A stretch of DNA of 64,000 bases, taken from assembly GCF_024868665.1 (NCBI RefSeq), contig NC_079891.1, positions 35,100,332-35,164,331 of the forward strand. Reading direction: 5' to 3'. Positions 24,421-34,475 of the stretch are shown one piece after another (positions within the stretch are counted from its first letter, which is position 1; each line of letters begins with the position of its first letter). The stretch comes from Triplophysa rosa (lineage: Eukaryota > Chordata > Actinopteri > Cypriniformes > Nemacheilidae). Made by a program: the position numbers and the translations under genes. Under the pieces are notes generated by a model, which was given only the letters and a program-made list of their open reading frames with translations, was not told the DNA's origin and made no database searches.

Positions 24421-24760
24421 CTGCACAGATCAAAGAGTCCCCCGCGCGCGCGCGCACACACACGGATACAAGAGTGACAGATCCACGGGGATCACTCGCA
24501 TTATATCACTGCCATCATTTCACACACGTCCAAAAACATCCAAGACCGTAAAAACAGCGTGATCCGCCCTGTGCCGTCGCGTTCCTCTCTCATCCTGAAC
24601 CAGAAGACAGAACGAACACCACCAGTTCGAACCACACCAGAACCGATTCAGACCAGCTGAAACTTTACAGGTGTTCGGGGTCTCCGGAGCGAGCGAACTG
24701 GGAGCAGCACCAGCAGGAGCCCGCGAGTGTTTGTTTGTCCTGAAAGAGCAGAATTGAAGA
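24421..24760 (-). promoter_or_regulatory. CpG-rich promoter and noncoding exon 1 of the TMEM127-like gene
   Basis: GC- and CpG-rich sequence ending on the minus strand in a strong donor (GATCTGTGCAG then GTGAGAAAC; exon end 24421). The coding exon begins with an acceptor one base before its ATG (GGATCAG then AATGACG, exon start 22732), so a spliced 5' UTR is required and this fits. A (GC)n tract at 24442-24452 lies inside. Confidence 0.5.
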
Positions 24761-24761
24761 A

Positions 24762-25517
24762 ATGCGATGAAGCCTGGAGGACACAGCGCCCTCTGGAGGG
24801 CGCATTCACATACTACGGACGGTTTGTCATGCGAAACCGGATCCTATGTTTTATTTTCAAACAGCACGACTGAATCCTGTAGCCAACAGTGTCATATTTA
24901 AGATTCACAAGTCAAACCTAATTTGTTATACACCTAATCTGATAATCTTGTATTTCTTGCGGCGATGTTGTGACCAAACACCAGCAGAGGGCGCAGCGGG
25001 ACCAGCTCACCTCCCACTGAACATGATCACGTGACGAACACACGAACAGAAAAAGCTGGACTTCCGGATAAAACAGGAAATTGGTGTCACAAGCCAAACA
25101 CCCCGCATACAATCCGTCACATGCTTTTCAAGATGTTTGCCACAATCGTTCACAAACAGTTAAAGGTGAAAGAATATTTTTTTCAGGTCGCCTGTTTACA
25201 TTTAAGTTACAACACAAAGCATTGCACTTTGTTTTGTGATTTTGCATTAAACAGGATTTTGTCACATCACAAAATAGAAAGAGATCAACTTATGAATATT
25301 AATTAGGTCGTACATAATGGTCTTTAAATGATTAATGACATCACATTAAGCAGAAGCAGAGTGTCTGAAATCTGTGTGTACTGTTAAGAACGCCAGCAAA
25401 AACAGTGGAACGAGATTATAAGACGACACGAAGCTTGTGTGCTCACAAACATAATTCATGTCACTTTATTTACATCTGCGTGTAATGCATGTATTTATTT
25501 AAATTCAGTCTGTGTGG
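24762..25517. other. spacer and ddrgk1 3' UTR
   Basis: Minus-strand AATAAA signals at 25494-25499 and 25465-25470 lie about 20-50 bases past the ddrgk1 stop, giving a very short 3' UTR. The rest (24770-25460) shows no exon or recognised repeat. Confidence 0.5.
25465..25499 (-). promoter_or_regulatory. ddrgk1 polyadenylation signals
   Basis: Two minus-strand AATAAA hexamers (plus-strand tttatt at 25494-25499 and 25465-25470) just downstream of the ddrgk1 stop codon. Confidence 0.5.
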
Positions 25518-28500
25518 TTATGAGCTCTGGATGTCAGGGTTCAGGTTGATGAGGGTGTTACTGGCTCGGGCCAGTTCTGCGATAGACACTCGTCCTCTCT
25601 GTCTGATAAAGTCAGCCACAGCGTTCAGCTCCTCCGGGGTGATGAAAATAAACTTTCCTCTGTCATCAATCACCCCTGCAGAGAAGCAGAGAGAGAGAGA
25701 GAGATTACAGCGAGAACAGTCACTGGACCATGTGAATTGAATTCTGAATGTGAACTGAATTGAGTTTTTGGCAAGAATGACAAGATGCACAAAATAAACA
25801 CACACCTGTGAGAGAACCTTGTGCCATCAAATCCTGCAGTCTGGCAATAGCATCCTAAACACACACACGTTTTATCAGCACGAATTAAAGGCAATAAAAT
25901 AATAACATTATACATAAATACATTTTTAATAACATGATCACCTCTACATGACAATGAGAGCATTACAATGTCTCTTCTAAAATTAGGCTCGATTTCTTTG
26001 TGGGATGAAATAGGAGCAGCACGTGACGTTAACGGATTGGACGTGAGTACTGACCTGTGTGCGCATCCCAAAGTGAGACGCCAAATCCTCCAATAAAACC
26101 ACTTTAGATTTCTGAACAGGACAGACGGAATCAACATTTAACTTGCGTATGTGAAACCATAAAACATTACACTGTGATAATAATCAATAAGAAGTGACCA
26201 GAATGTGTGTTAAAGTGATAATTCACCCCAAAATGAAAGTTCTGTCATCGTTTGCTCACCCTCTCATCATTTCAAACCTGTATGACTTTCTTCCGCGGAA
26301 CACAAAAGAAGATATTTTGAAGAATGTGTCCATTCAATAGAAGTGAATGGGGTCCAGTGCTGTTCGCTTGCCAACATACTTCAAAAGATCTTTTTTGTGT
26401 GTTCTGCGGAAGAAAGAAAGTCATAAAGGATGGAAATGATGAGAGGGTGAGCAAACGATGACAGAACTTTCATTTTTGGGTGAACTGTCGCTTTAAAGAA
26501 TGCTGACGTGTCTTCGCTTTGTCTGTGATGTTTTCTGTCCAACAATAATGAAAGCTTAAGCGAAGGTAAGACGTAATCTGTTACCTTGACATAATCGATG
26601 AACTCTTGCAAAAGGTTACGAGACTGAAATGTAAACAAACATACAAACACTGTCAATTTGAATGGGTTTTCCTTCAGCGGACGCGAGAGCACATGAACAG
26701 ACACACACCTCCTGCTCCGTGAGCTCCTCCGACTCTCCCTGCTCCTCAATCACAAAAGCCTCCTTCAGTCTCTGATACTCCTCCTCTTCTCTCCTCTCCT
26801 GCTCCTCTTTGGCTCGCCGCAACTCCTCTTCCTGTTCAGAAGCACAGGGGATTATCTCACCAATAGGATTTCGCACTTGTGGCCTTGTGTCTTATTAATG
26901 GAGACCTGTTTCTGCTCCTGGAGTCGCTCGTTCTCGTCCTCTTTCTGTCTCTCTTGGTCTCTGAGCTCCTGCATTTTCTTCCTCTCCTCTCGTTCCTCCA
27001 TTTCTGCCTGCAACACAAACACACAAATATCAGGCGAGTACGCAAAGTTCAGCTGAACGTGAGACGGGTCAGCGCAGCGGGATCAGGACCTCTCTCTGAG
27101 CTTTCCGAGCCTGTTTCTCCTCCAGCTTCCTCTGTTTCTTCGCTCCAACTTTACCAGCGGCTTGAGGACGTTCTTCAGACGGATGTCTGTCCTCTTCAAT
27201 CTCATCTGCTTCTACAGGATCGGCCTCTGAGAAGAGTTCATTGAGTTCGGTTAGAAATGGGTTCTGTAATGAACTCCGTCACAAAATAAATGTAATCACG
27301 AACTGGTCATGTCTGAAAGAAACACATTTATTTATTTTAAAACATTTTTAGGTTCTCATGATCTGTCTTTTGACCTTCATCATTACTGATGGGTAATACC
27401 GTCGTCTGGTGTGTTTTGCTGTATCCGTTGCTGTGCAGTCACCCTGCTGTGGAGGTTTCTACGGCGACGGGGCATCCCTGCCGACCGTTCCTCCACCGCC
27501 GCCTGTGGACGCGCTGCGGCTCTAACCGCCACATTCTGAGCGTGCTCACGATCTGCTGCTGAGAAACACACCGACAGTTTCAACAACACCACACGTGGGC
27601 TTTACATGTCATCCGTCCTACCTGCAGTTCATTTCCCACCTGTTCAGTTCAGTTAAATGTGTGCATTGTTGAGCTTAATAAATCAACCAACCAATGTGGG
27701 CTTTGAACCGACAGGCACATTTAATGACCAAATCTTACAAACCACATCCAGATCACAAATATAAGAAATCTGAAATTTTTAAAACCTTTTGCCCTTTGAA
27801 ACATTAACTATGGTTTTAATGCAAGGATGCACTTTGATATTATATTAAGAAAACCTTCCTCTTAAAGAGACAGTTCACACAAAACGAAAATTCTGTCAAC
27901 CTTGTTCCAAATCTGTATTAATGTCTTTATTCTGATGAACACAGAGAAAGATATTTGTAAGAATGCTTATAACCAAACACGTCTTGATCACCATTGAGTA
28001 CCATAGTAGGAAAATGACAATGGTAGTCAAAAGTGCCCCAGAACGGTTTGCTGTCCTACATTCTTCAAAATATCTTCTTTTGTGTTCAACAGAACAAAGA
28101 AATGTATAAAGCTATTTTTCCTACTATGGTAGTCAATGGTGGCCAAGAACTGATTGGTTATAAGCATTCTTCCAAATATCTTTCTCTGTGTTCATCAGAA
28201 CAAAGACATTTACACCTGATTTGGAACAACTCGAGGGTGAGGAAATGATGACAGAATTTTCGTGAACTGTCCATTTAAAAGTAGTGTTCCTCGTGCAAAA
28301 TATAACACAGTGATCTTAAGGTTAAATATGAACGTCACATGCTCACGACAGGTTTACATCCAAAGAAATATCCAACTTAAAGTATTCACATGCGTCACAT
28401 TGGTGTCAGGGTGTAATGTTGTTATAAAAGCTTCAGAGACTTTTATTGTCCCTGTCTCGTTATTATTCAGTACATTACTGGACTTGGCAAGATTGCATTT

Positions 28501-28711
28501 GCTGTCGTTTATTCTCTAAATGGTAAAATGCACAACATTTCTTTATTGTCAGATATCGTGAGCATCTGTCATACATCTATGTGTAGCATCTGTCAAAAGA
28601 TTAAAGTCATTTATTTTACTCACCTGTCTCGACACGCGCACGAAATTTCACAGCAAACAGTATGAGAATGAGCAGAATACTCGCAGATAGTATATAAATA
28701 ACTACATCCAT
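25518..28711 (-). CDS. ddrgk1: DDRGK domain-containing protein 1 (UFBP1), UFMylation adaptor at the ER
   Basis: DDRGK1 anchors the UFM1 E3 ligase UFL1 at the ER membrane and is itself a UFM1 target, with roles in ribosome UFMylation and ER-phagy. Nine exons: 28711-28624, 27558-27400, 27226-27090, 27007-26906, 26831-26709, 26623-26585, 26111-26055, 25854-25806 and 25675-25518; 303 residues (human 314). The N-terminal helix [19 protein letters not shown] is the membrane anchor, followed by a basic stretch ([10 protein letters not shown]). Next comes a long charged E/K/R coiled-coil region, then the conserved C-terminal winged-helix region with [18 protein letters not shown], the name-giving [16 protein letters not shown], and [18 protein letters not shown]. 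The ATG at 28711 has a good context (AAAATGG). Exon 2 starts at a CAGCAGCAG acceptor, so one or two alanine-type codons may be optional. A TTAA MITE lies in each of two introns. Confidence 0.95.
26214..26492. mobile_element. TTAA-flanked MITE in a ddrgk1 intron
   Basis: Ends AGTGATAATTCACCC and GGGTGAACTGTCGCT, with TTAA at 26210-26213 and 26493-26496. Palindromic interior with GGAACACAAAAGAAGATAT and its mirror. Confidence 0.8.
27866..28274. mobile_element. TTAA-flanked MITE in ddrgk1 intron 1
   Basis: Ends AGAGACAGTTCAC and GTGAACTGTCCAT, flanked by TTAA (27862-27865, 28275-28278). The interior is a long imperfect palindrome, related to the copy at 28871-29280. Confidence 0.75.
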
Positions 28712-28870
28712 TTTAATCGATAAAAATAATACATTAAAGAGTAAAAATCCGATGACTGTTACATTGGACTCTGTGGAAGTTGACGTTGTATTTGCGTGTT
28801 TAACTTCCGGGTCACATGCGCCACCTGCAGGACTGGAGTAGACAATCATTAACAACAAGTCTGGCTTTAG

Positions 28871-29280
28871 AGGGACAGTTCACCCCAAAATTAAAATTCT
28901 GTAATCAATTACTCGCCTTCAAGTTGTTCCAAAATGTGTATCAATGTCTTTGTTCTGATAAACACAGAGAAAGATATTTGGAAGAATGCTTCTAACCAAA
29001 CAGTTCTTGGCCACCATTGACTACCACAGTGGGAAAAAAATCACTTGAACACAAAGAAGCACATTTGAAGAATGTAGGACAGCAAACAGTTCTGGGGCAC
29101 TTTTGACTACCATTGTAATTTTTCCTACTATGGGAGTCAATGGGGGTAGAGATCTGTTTGGTTATAAGCATTCTTCTAAATATCTTTCTGTGTTTATCAG
29201 AACAAAAAATGTATAGATTCGGAACAACTCGAAGGTGAGTAAACGATGATAGATTTTTCATTTTTGGGTGAAGTATCCCT
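28871..29280. mobile_element. TTAA-family MITE between ddrgk1 and haus4
   Basis: Ends AGGGACAGTTCACCCC and GGGTGAAGTATCCCT. The right flank is TTAA (29281-29284); the left is TTAG, a single-base decay. Same palindromic interior as 27866-28274. Confidence 0.75.
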
Positions 29281-29284
29281 TTAA

Positions 29285-30050
29285 ATTGGGCCCTTCTGGC
29301 ATTGTTTTTCAGTCTTGTGTCAAACAGCACTAGGCTCGTTTTTGCCACGAGTCTGGTCAGCCAGAAGAAACAAAAAGCCAAGCATTAATTTGGTTACATC
29401 CTGTCTTGAGTTAGGCTTACCGTAAAAGGAAAATTGTTCGGTTAAGATTTGGGTCGGTTTCGGTTAGCCAAACAGTTAAAAGCAACAAAAACGGCCAATA
29501 ATAATATCTTTCAATATGATATTATTACCATCACGAAAAACCTTAGCAGATACATCAAAAACAATTTATATCAAATGAGGAATACAACAAGTAGTTTTAA
29601 GAAGGCAAATATTTATATTACATTACATTAAAATAATTTAAAACTATTGTAGATTTTTAAAAATATTATTTGTATGGGTGTTTTTTGTGACTGAATGGTA
29701 CTTAAGTAATTACAAATCAGAAAACAGCAATTATATATAAAAAGTATTATATTACATTCAAATACGTTTTCAAATGTAGAAAAATGTACTTGCTGAATAA
29801 AGTTTTTAAAAAAAGAAATAACATTTCAAGAACACTTTTATTTTAATGCAATACCTTTATAAAAGAACTGACAATCATTCAAATAAAAACAAACCAAGCT
29901 GCAGAACTGGGAAATGAAACACTAACATGACTAAAGGCCAACACTTCTAATGAAGAGTTTTTAATGAATTTATTAAGGAAACAGCTGAAGGATTCCACAG
30001 TCAAACACATTTACTCTCTGTAGGGTTGAGGAAATTCAGATTTTTTGTAT
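29285..30050. other. AT-rich spacer and haus4 3' UTR
   Basis: No exon recognised. A minus-strand AATAAA at 29969-29974, 77 bases past the haus4 stop, marks a likely short 3' UTR; a further AATAAA-like site lies near 29838. Confidence 0.5.
29969..29974 (-). promoter_or_regulatory. haus4 polyadenylation signal
   Basis: Minus-strand AATAAA downstream of the haus4 stop codon. Confidence 0.5.
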
Positions 30051-33000
30051 TTATATAGCGAATTCTTTCAGTGCCCAGGATTTGGTGGCGATCTCCTGCT
30101 GGAGTCTGGAGTATTCCTCAGCCAGAGCCTCAAAATCCTTCCCGTAGATCTCAAAGGACGCAAGCTTGGACTCCACCGCCTGCTTCTCCATCTCTGAAGA
30201 TTTTTGCTCTGCGTTGAGTTTCACTCTAAACACAATAATGAATCATAACTGACTACAGAACCAGTGTTTAAACGTCCTCCTGCTCTTTCATTGGTAATCA
30301 TTATTTAAATGACTAATTTAAATATTATTTAAATGACTAAATTAACAAAAGGCAAGATTTCAGAGAGCAGTCCATGTGAAGATACTCGCTGACGTGACTC
30401 ACGTAATTCTTTTATGAGCTGCGATCTTGTCTCTCGTGTAGGTGTCAAGTTGAACTTCCAGCATCTCTGCCCTGAAAACTCATCGTTACAGAAATACCTC
30501 CATTCATTTAAATAAACGAGCACAAAACAAACCAACGACGGTCATACCTTATCTTCTGCAAACCGATCTCACATTTGGCTTCAAAGTACTCGATCTTTTT
30601 TCTGTCCAGATCTTTCTGTGCTTTCAGCCGGAGATCCAGAATGAGACACTGCAGGATCTTCATACATTTCAGCAGCTCCTGTCAAAGCAAACACAAACCA
30701 CGAGTCAACCTGAATATAGCACCAGCCTCGGACGCACCTCCGCACATTCACACAGACGCAGACGATGAACTGACAGAGAGGTACGCGCGAGTCTGTCGCT
30801 GGAGTAATGTGATGTTCTCGCTGTTCTTCTCGCTGAGGCTCTTCGCTTTCTTCTGTTCACCGTCCAACAGCTCAGGAAGTTTAGAAAGCTTCACATTCCT
30901 GAGACCTTCGCTTTCATTCTCTGAAACACAAATAAAAAACATTTTTAGTCTCTCTCTGTCAAAATCAGAGTAGAGTGAGGTGCAGAAAGATGTGTTTACC
31001 CCAGTCAGGCTGATAGTATGACAGTATGCCGCCCGCCTTCTTCTTGAGATATTTCAGCAGCTCTGATGGCAGCCTGTGCTTCATTTGTAAGACCTCCTGA
31101 AAGCAGAAATATCAAACAAAAGCCTTTGATACACAATGTTCTGGATTCAACACAAGCTCATGCGTGTCATAATGTTGACTTGTACGCAGTGTTGGGCAAG
31201 TTACTCTGAAAAAGTAATTAGTTACTAGTTACTAATTACGTATCCAATAGTGTAATTAGAATACCGTAAAAATGACTCTCTCCAAAAAGTATTTCATTAC
31301 TTATTACTAATTACTTTCTACAGACATGAAACGGCTCTTTTAATTCATTCCAATAAATCATATAAAACTACATAAATGAATCTTATTAACTGACTAAAGA
31401 ATTACAAATGTGAGAATTAAACATTAAAGCACGGATTTTAAAGTTAGACTTTGAATTTTGATGTCAATTCCACTATTGCACACACATACTGTATATTACT
31501 CAAAGTATTTAGTTTAATTACATCAGAAGTAACTGTAATTAAATTACAGAAAAATAAGCGTAATCCCTTACTTTACTTTTTCAAGTGACAAGTAATTAAT
31601 TACAGTAACTAATTACTTAGTAACTAGTTACACCCAACATTGCTTGTACAGTACCCGTGTACTTCCAACATGATTTATGCGGTTATAAGTCACAAACGCT
31701 TTCAGCAGAGCCCAACAAAACCGAAACTTTTATAAAATCTGAATATTCTGATGGTCATGGTGGGAATCATTTTAGCACCTTTATAATTGTAAAAAAACCA
31801 CGCTTTATTAGTTCGTGGTGTGATGTACCTGTTCATCAGGCAGATGTCTTGTCAATCTCTCCACAGAAAGTGCCAGAAGAGCAGCGTGATCTTCACTCAC
31901 ATCAGAGCTGCTGTCCAACAGTCTGACACACTGCCCCACCAACACACACTGTTCCAATGTGCTGTAGAACTGCACCATATACACACAAACACAACGAAGC
32001 AGGAATCTAAATTCATGAAAAAAGTATTCGTTTCTTCTAGATTACAGAATAAAAACTGTTTACACAACAAACCTTCAAAGTACACACTGTCGAAATAATG
32101 TGCTGTGTGTTGCTGCTGTGAATGATCATTGTCTTTTATACTCGAGAAATTAGTTCTTTTGAGCAATTAACATACTCAATAATGTTTTATTAGAAGTAAA
32201 ATACTACACAACATCGCAGAAATGTCTTGGCTATTAGAAGCATTCAAGACATTTGCTCCTAAATCACTTTATTGTTGTGAAGGCAGGGATGTACTAACAA
32301 ACTCAAATGGACATCAATTTTTCACGAATTTTTCGGTAAATGTTTCTGAAAGCAATCGTCAGTCGCTGTGGTTCATCTCACCTTCTCCTCCGCTGCTGAA
32401 GTGCTGGAGGTTGTGCTGAAGCGCTTCTCCTGAAGGATCTCCTGCAGAAGTCGATGAACGCCCTCCACACGCAGCCAGCCCAACCTCTGAGTGTGCACCT
32501 CACGCTCCGCCTGCATATATTATATCATATATATATCATATATATCATCCGAATATATTATATCATAATGCAGAGGTGAACTGCACATAGGAAGGATCCC
32601 ACAATACAGCATTAAAACATACACATGACGATTTAAACTAAAATGTCGAAAATGAAAAATGTTGAAAAAAAGGCAGACTTGCCCATTAATAAATGATCAA
32701 TAATCAGAAATTCTCAGCTCATTGACAAAATGTGAAACGCTGTCGAATTTGTATAAAAGCATCTGCTAAATAAATAAGTTTAGCTTTATTTGATATTGTT
32801 AACAAAACATTGTTGAATCTTTCATGTTCTTCTTTTCCTCTCTAGTTTCAACTCTATTCCTATTGTAAACATAAATATGTATATTGTATATTTTTGGCTC
32901 ACAAGGTGAAATGTTAAATGCTCTCTCATTTCTTCTAAATGAATAAATGTAATGTAAATCTGAAGCACGTTTACCCAATATATGCCACTGCTTCAGACAT

Positions 33001-33348
33001 CATAAACTATTCCTCAATGATATTAAAGGGTGAATGTAGATATGTTATTGAAGTCTGACCTTCTCCAGATCTTTCCTCAGCTGCTGTGTGAGTCCAGTTG
33101 GGTCCACATGCTGGGACAGTGTGGCCAGTAACTTACAGAGCAGAGGGTTCTGGATCAAATCCTCCTCTGTCGTCTGACACAGAGGGAATGACGCTAAAAC
33201 TACCGGCACAACACAGATGATGTGAAGAGACACCCTAAAACACAGTAACGGCGTAGTAATGAAACGTGGTCAAATCCAAACCTTCTTGATGTAAACTGTC
33301 TCCTTTACCCAGAGATGAGACGAGCACCGAATCTCTTCTATGTGACAT
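30051..33348 (-). CDS. haus4: HAUS augmin-like complex subunit 4
   Basis: A subunit of augmin, which recruits gamma-tubulin ring complex to existing spindle microtubules to nucleate branches. Nine exons: 33348-33309, 33199-33060, 32510-32382, 31969-31829, 31096-31000, 30920-30775, 30678-30548, 30471-30403 and 30225-30051; all phases fit and give 355 residues (human 363). Matches to the human protein: EEDLIQNPLLCKLLATLSQHVD near the N-terminus (human KEDLLQNPYFSKLLLNLSQHVD), the central YYQPDW segment, LEVQLDTYT, and the tail FEALAEEYSRLQQEIATKSWALKEF (human FDRLVKEYTVLKQATENKRWALQEF). The second half is mostly coiled coil. The donor after exon 6 (TCT then GTCAGT) is weak. The ATG at 33348 (CCGCGATGT) lies in the divergent promoter shared with golga2. 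Confidence 0.93.
31187..31642. mobile_element. hAT-like nonautonomous element in a haus4 intron
   Basis: Inverted ends CAGTGTTGGGCAAG and TACACCCAACATTG, flanked by CTTGTACG (31179-31186) and CTTGTACA (31643-31650), an 8-bp target duplication with one mismatch. AT-rich body with TAATTACT motifs. Confidence 0.85.
32736..32772 (-). mobile_element. SINE tail fragment
   Basis: The stretch reading GTATAAAAGCATCTGCTAAAT resembles the common fish SINE tail (TAAAAGCGTCTGCTAAAT). No tRNA-like head remains. Confidence 0.4.
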
Positions 33349-34475
33349 CGCGGAAACTAAACGTTGTAAAAAGAAGCATTAACATAATATGAACGAATAT
33401 AAATGTTATAAAATCATTTGTGAGTGTTTATTTACCTGTAGGATTGACGTTTCAGTTACGTTCAATTAAGCAACTGCCGAAATTATTAACTAATTTCAAT
33501 GACGTTCGTTACATTGCTGACATTCGCGTTTCGATTTTACCGCCAGGACGCTCGACCGATCAGATGCGCGTGCGCGAAATTTGGGTTGTTCTGATTGGAT
33601 GTGTGGTGTAGTCCCGGAAGTGCAGGAAGTAGCTGCGTTCTTTATTTATTAATGCCAATAAACCAATATAACACGTGCAAAACTATTGAGAACAATGTAG
33701 AGAGTTAGACGTCACAAAAAACATAATCATACAAGGAAGAAAATAACAACAACAAAAAAGTCATAAATAAACAAAAAACATAATAACATAGCAGAGCAAT
33801 TTTTGAATTTTAAATTAAAATATAGCATAGGCATTAAAATAAACCAAAAAGGTAGATTTTTACCCCGAAATTTGCCTTTGTGCATTTGTGAATAAAAAAA
33901 TATAAAATAAAAAGATTAACAATATATTAAATACTAGTTTACATTAATATTTATTGTATTAATGTTTCCTGTAAACATTGATTTATATATTTATGCATAT
34001 TTCCCGTGCATTTCTGCACATTTTATTACATCTTGCACAGGTGTACGTACATATAACGTCTGTAAATGTGTATATTCATAAAATATACTTCTGTAAAATT
34101 GTCTCTACATTTTATGTTTTTTATTGTCTATATGTGTGTTGATGTTGAATTTGGATGCATACACTGGAAGCTTCAAATACCAAAAAAAATGTTCTGGTGT
34201 GCAAGCACTGTTGGCAAAAAAGCTCTTTCTGATTGTAATTCTAATAACGTTACAATTTTTTATTAAAGTGGTTTTGATCACCACTGTGTGTACCGACTGA
34301 GTAACTGACCTGTATTTATTTATTATTTATGTCACTTAAAGGGCGATTTTTTTTACACATTTTACTAAAACTGTGAAAATATTCAGAAAGTATTCGACCC
34401 AAACCTGCGCACGCGCGCACACGCGGATTCAGTTCATCTGATGACGTGGTGCCGTTCCCTCAGCTGCGCGAGACG
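33349..34475. promoter_or_regulatory. divergent haus4/golga2 promoter region
   Basis: 1.1 kb between two start codons that point away from each other. CpG-containing ends lie beside each gene: 33520-33570 (gcgcgtgcgcgaaatt) next to haus4 and 34400-34475 (cgcacgcgcgcacacgcgg) next to golga2. The middle is AT-rich and contains an old LINE tail. This suggests two separate core promoters rather than one compact island. Confidence 0.5.
34020..34255 (+). mobile_element. degraded 3' end of a CR1/L2-type LINE
   Basis: Reads toward GTTGGCAAAAAAGCTCTTTC then TGATTGTAATTCTAATAACG, a decayed form of the LINE 3' tail (GGCAATAAAGCTCTTTCTGA, TTCTGATTC) that is intact in the opposite orientation at 37340-37370. 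It lies about 220 bases from the golga2 ATG. Confidence 0.55.
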
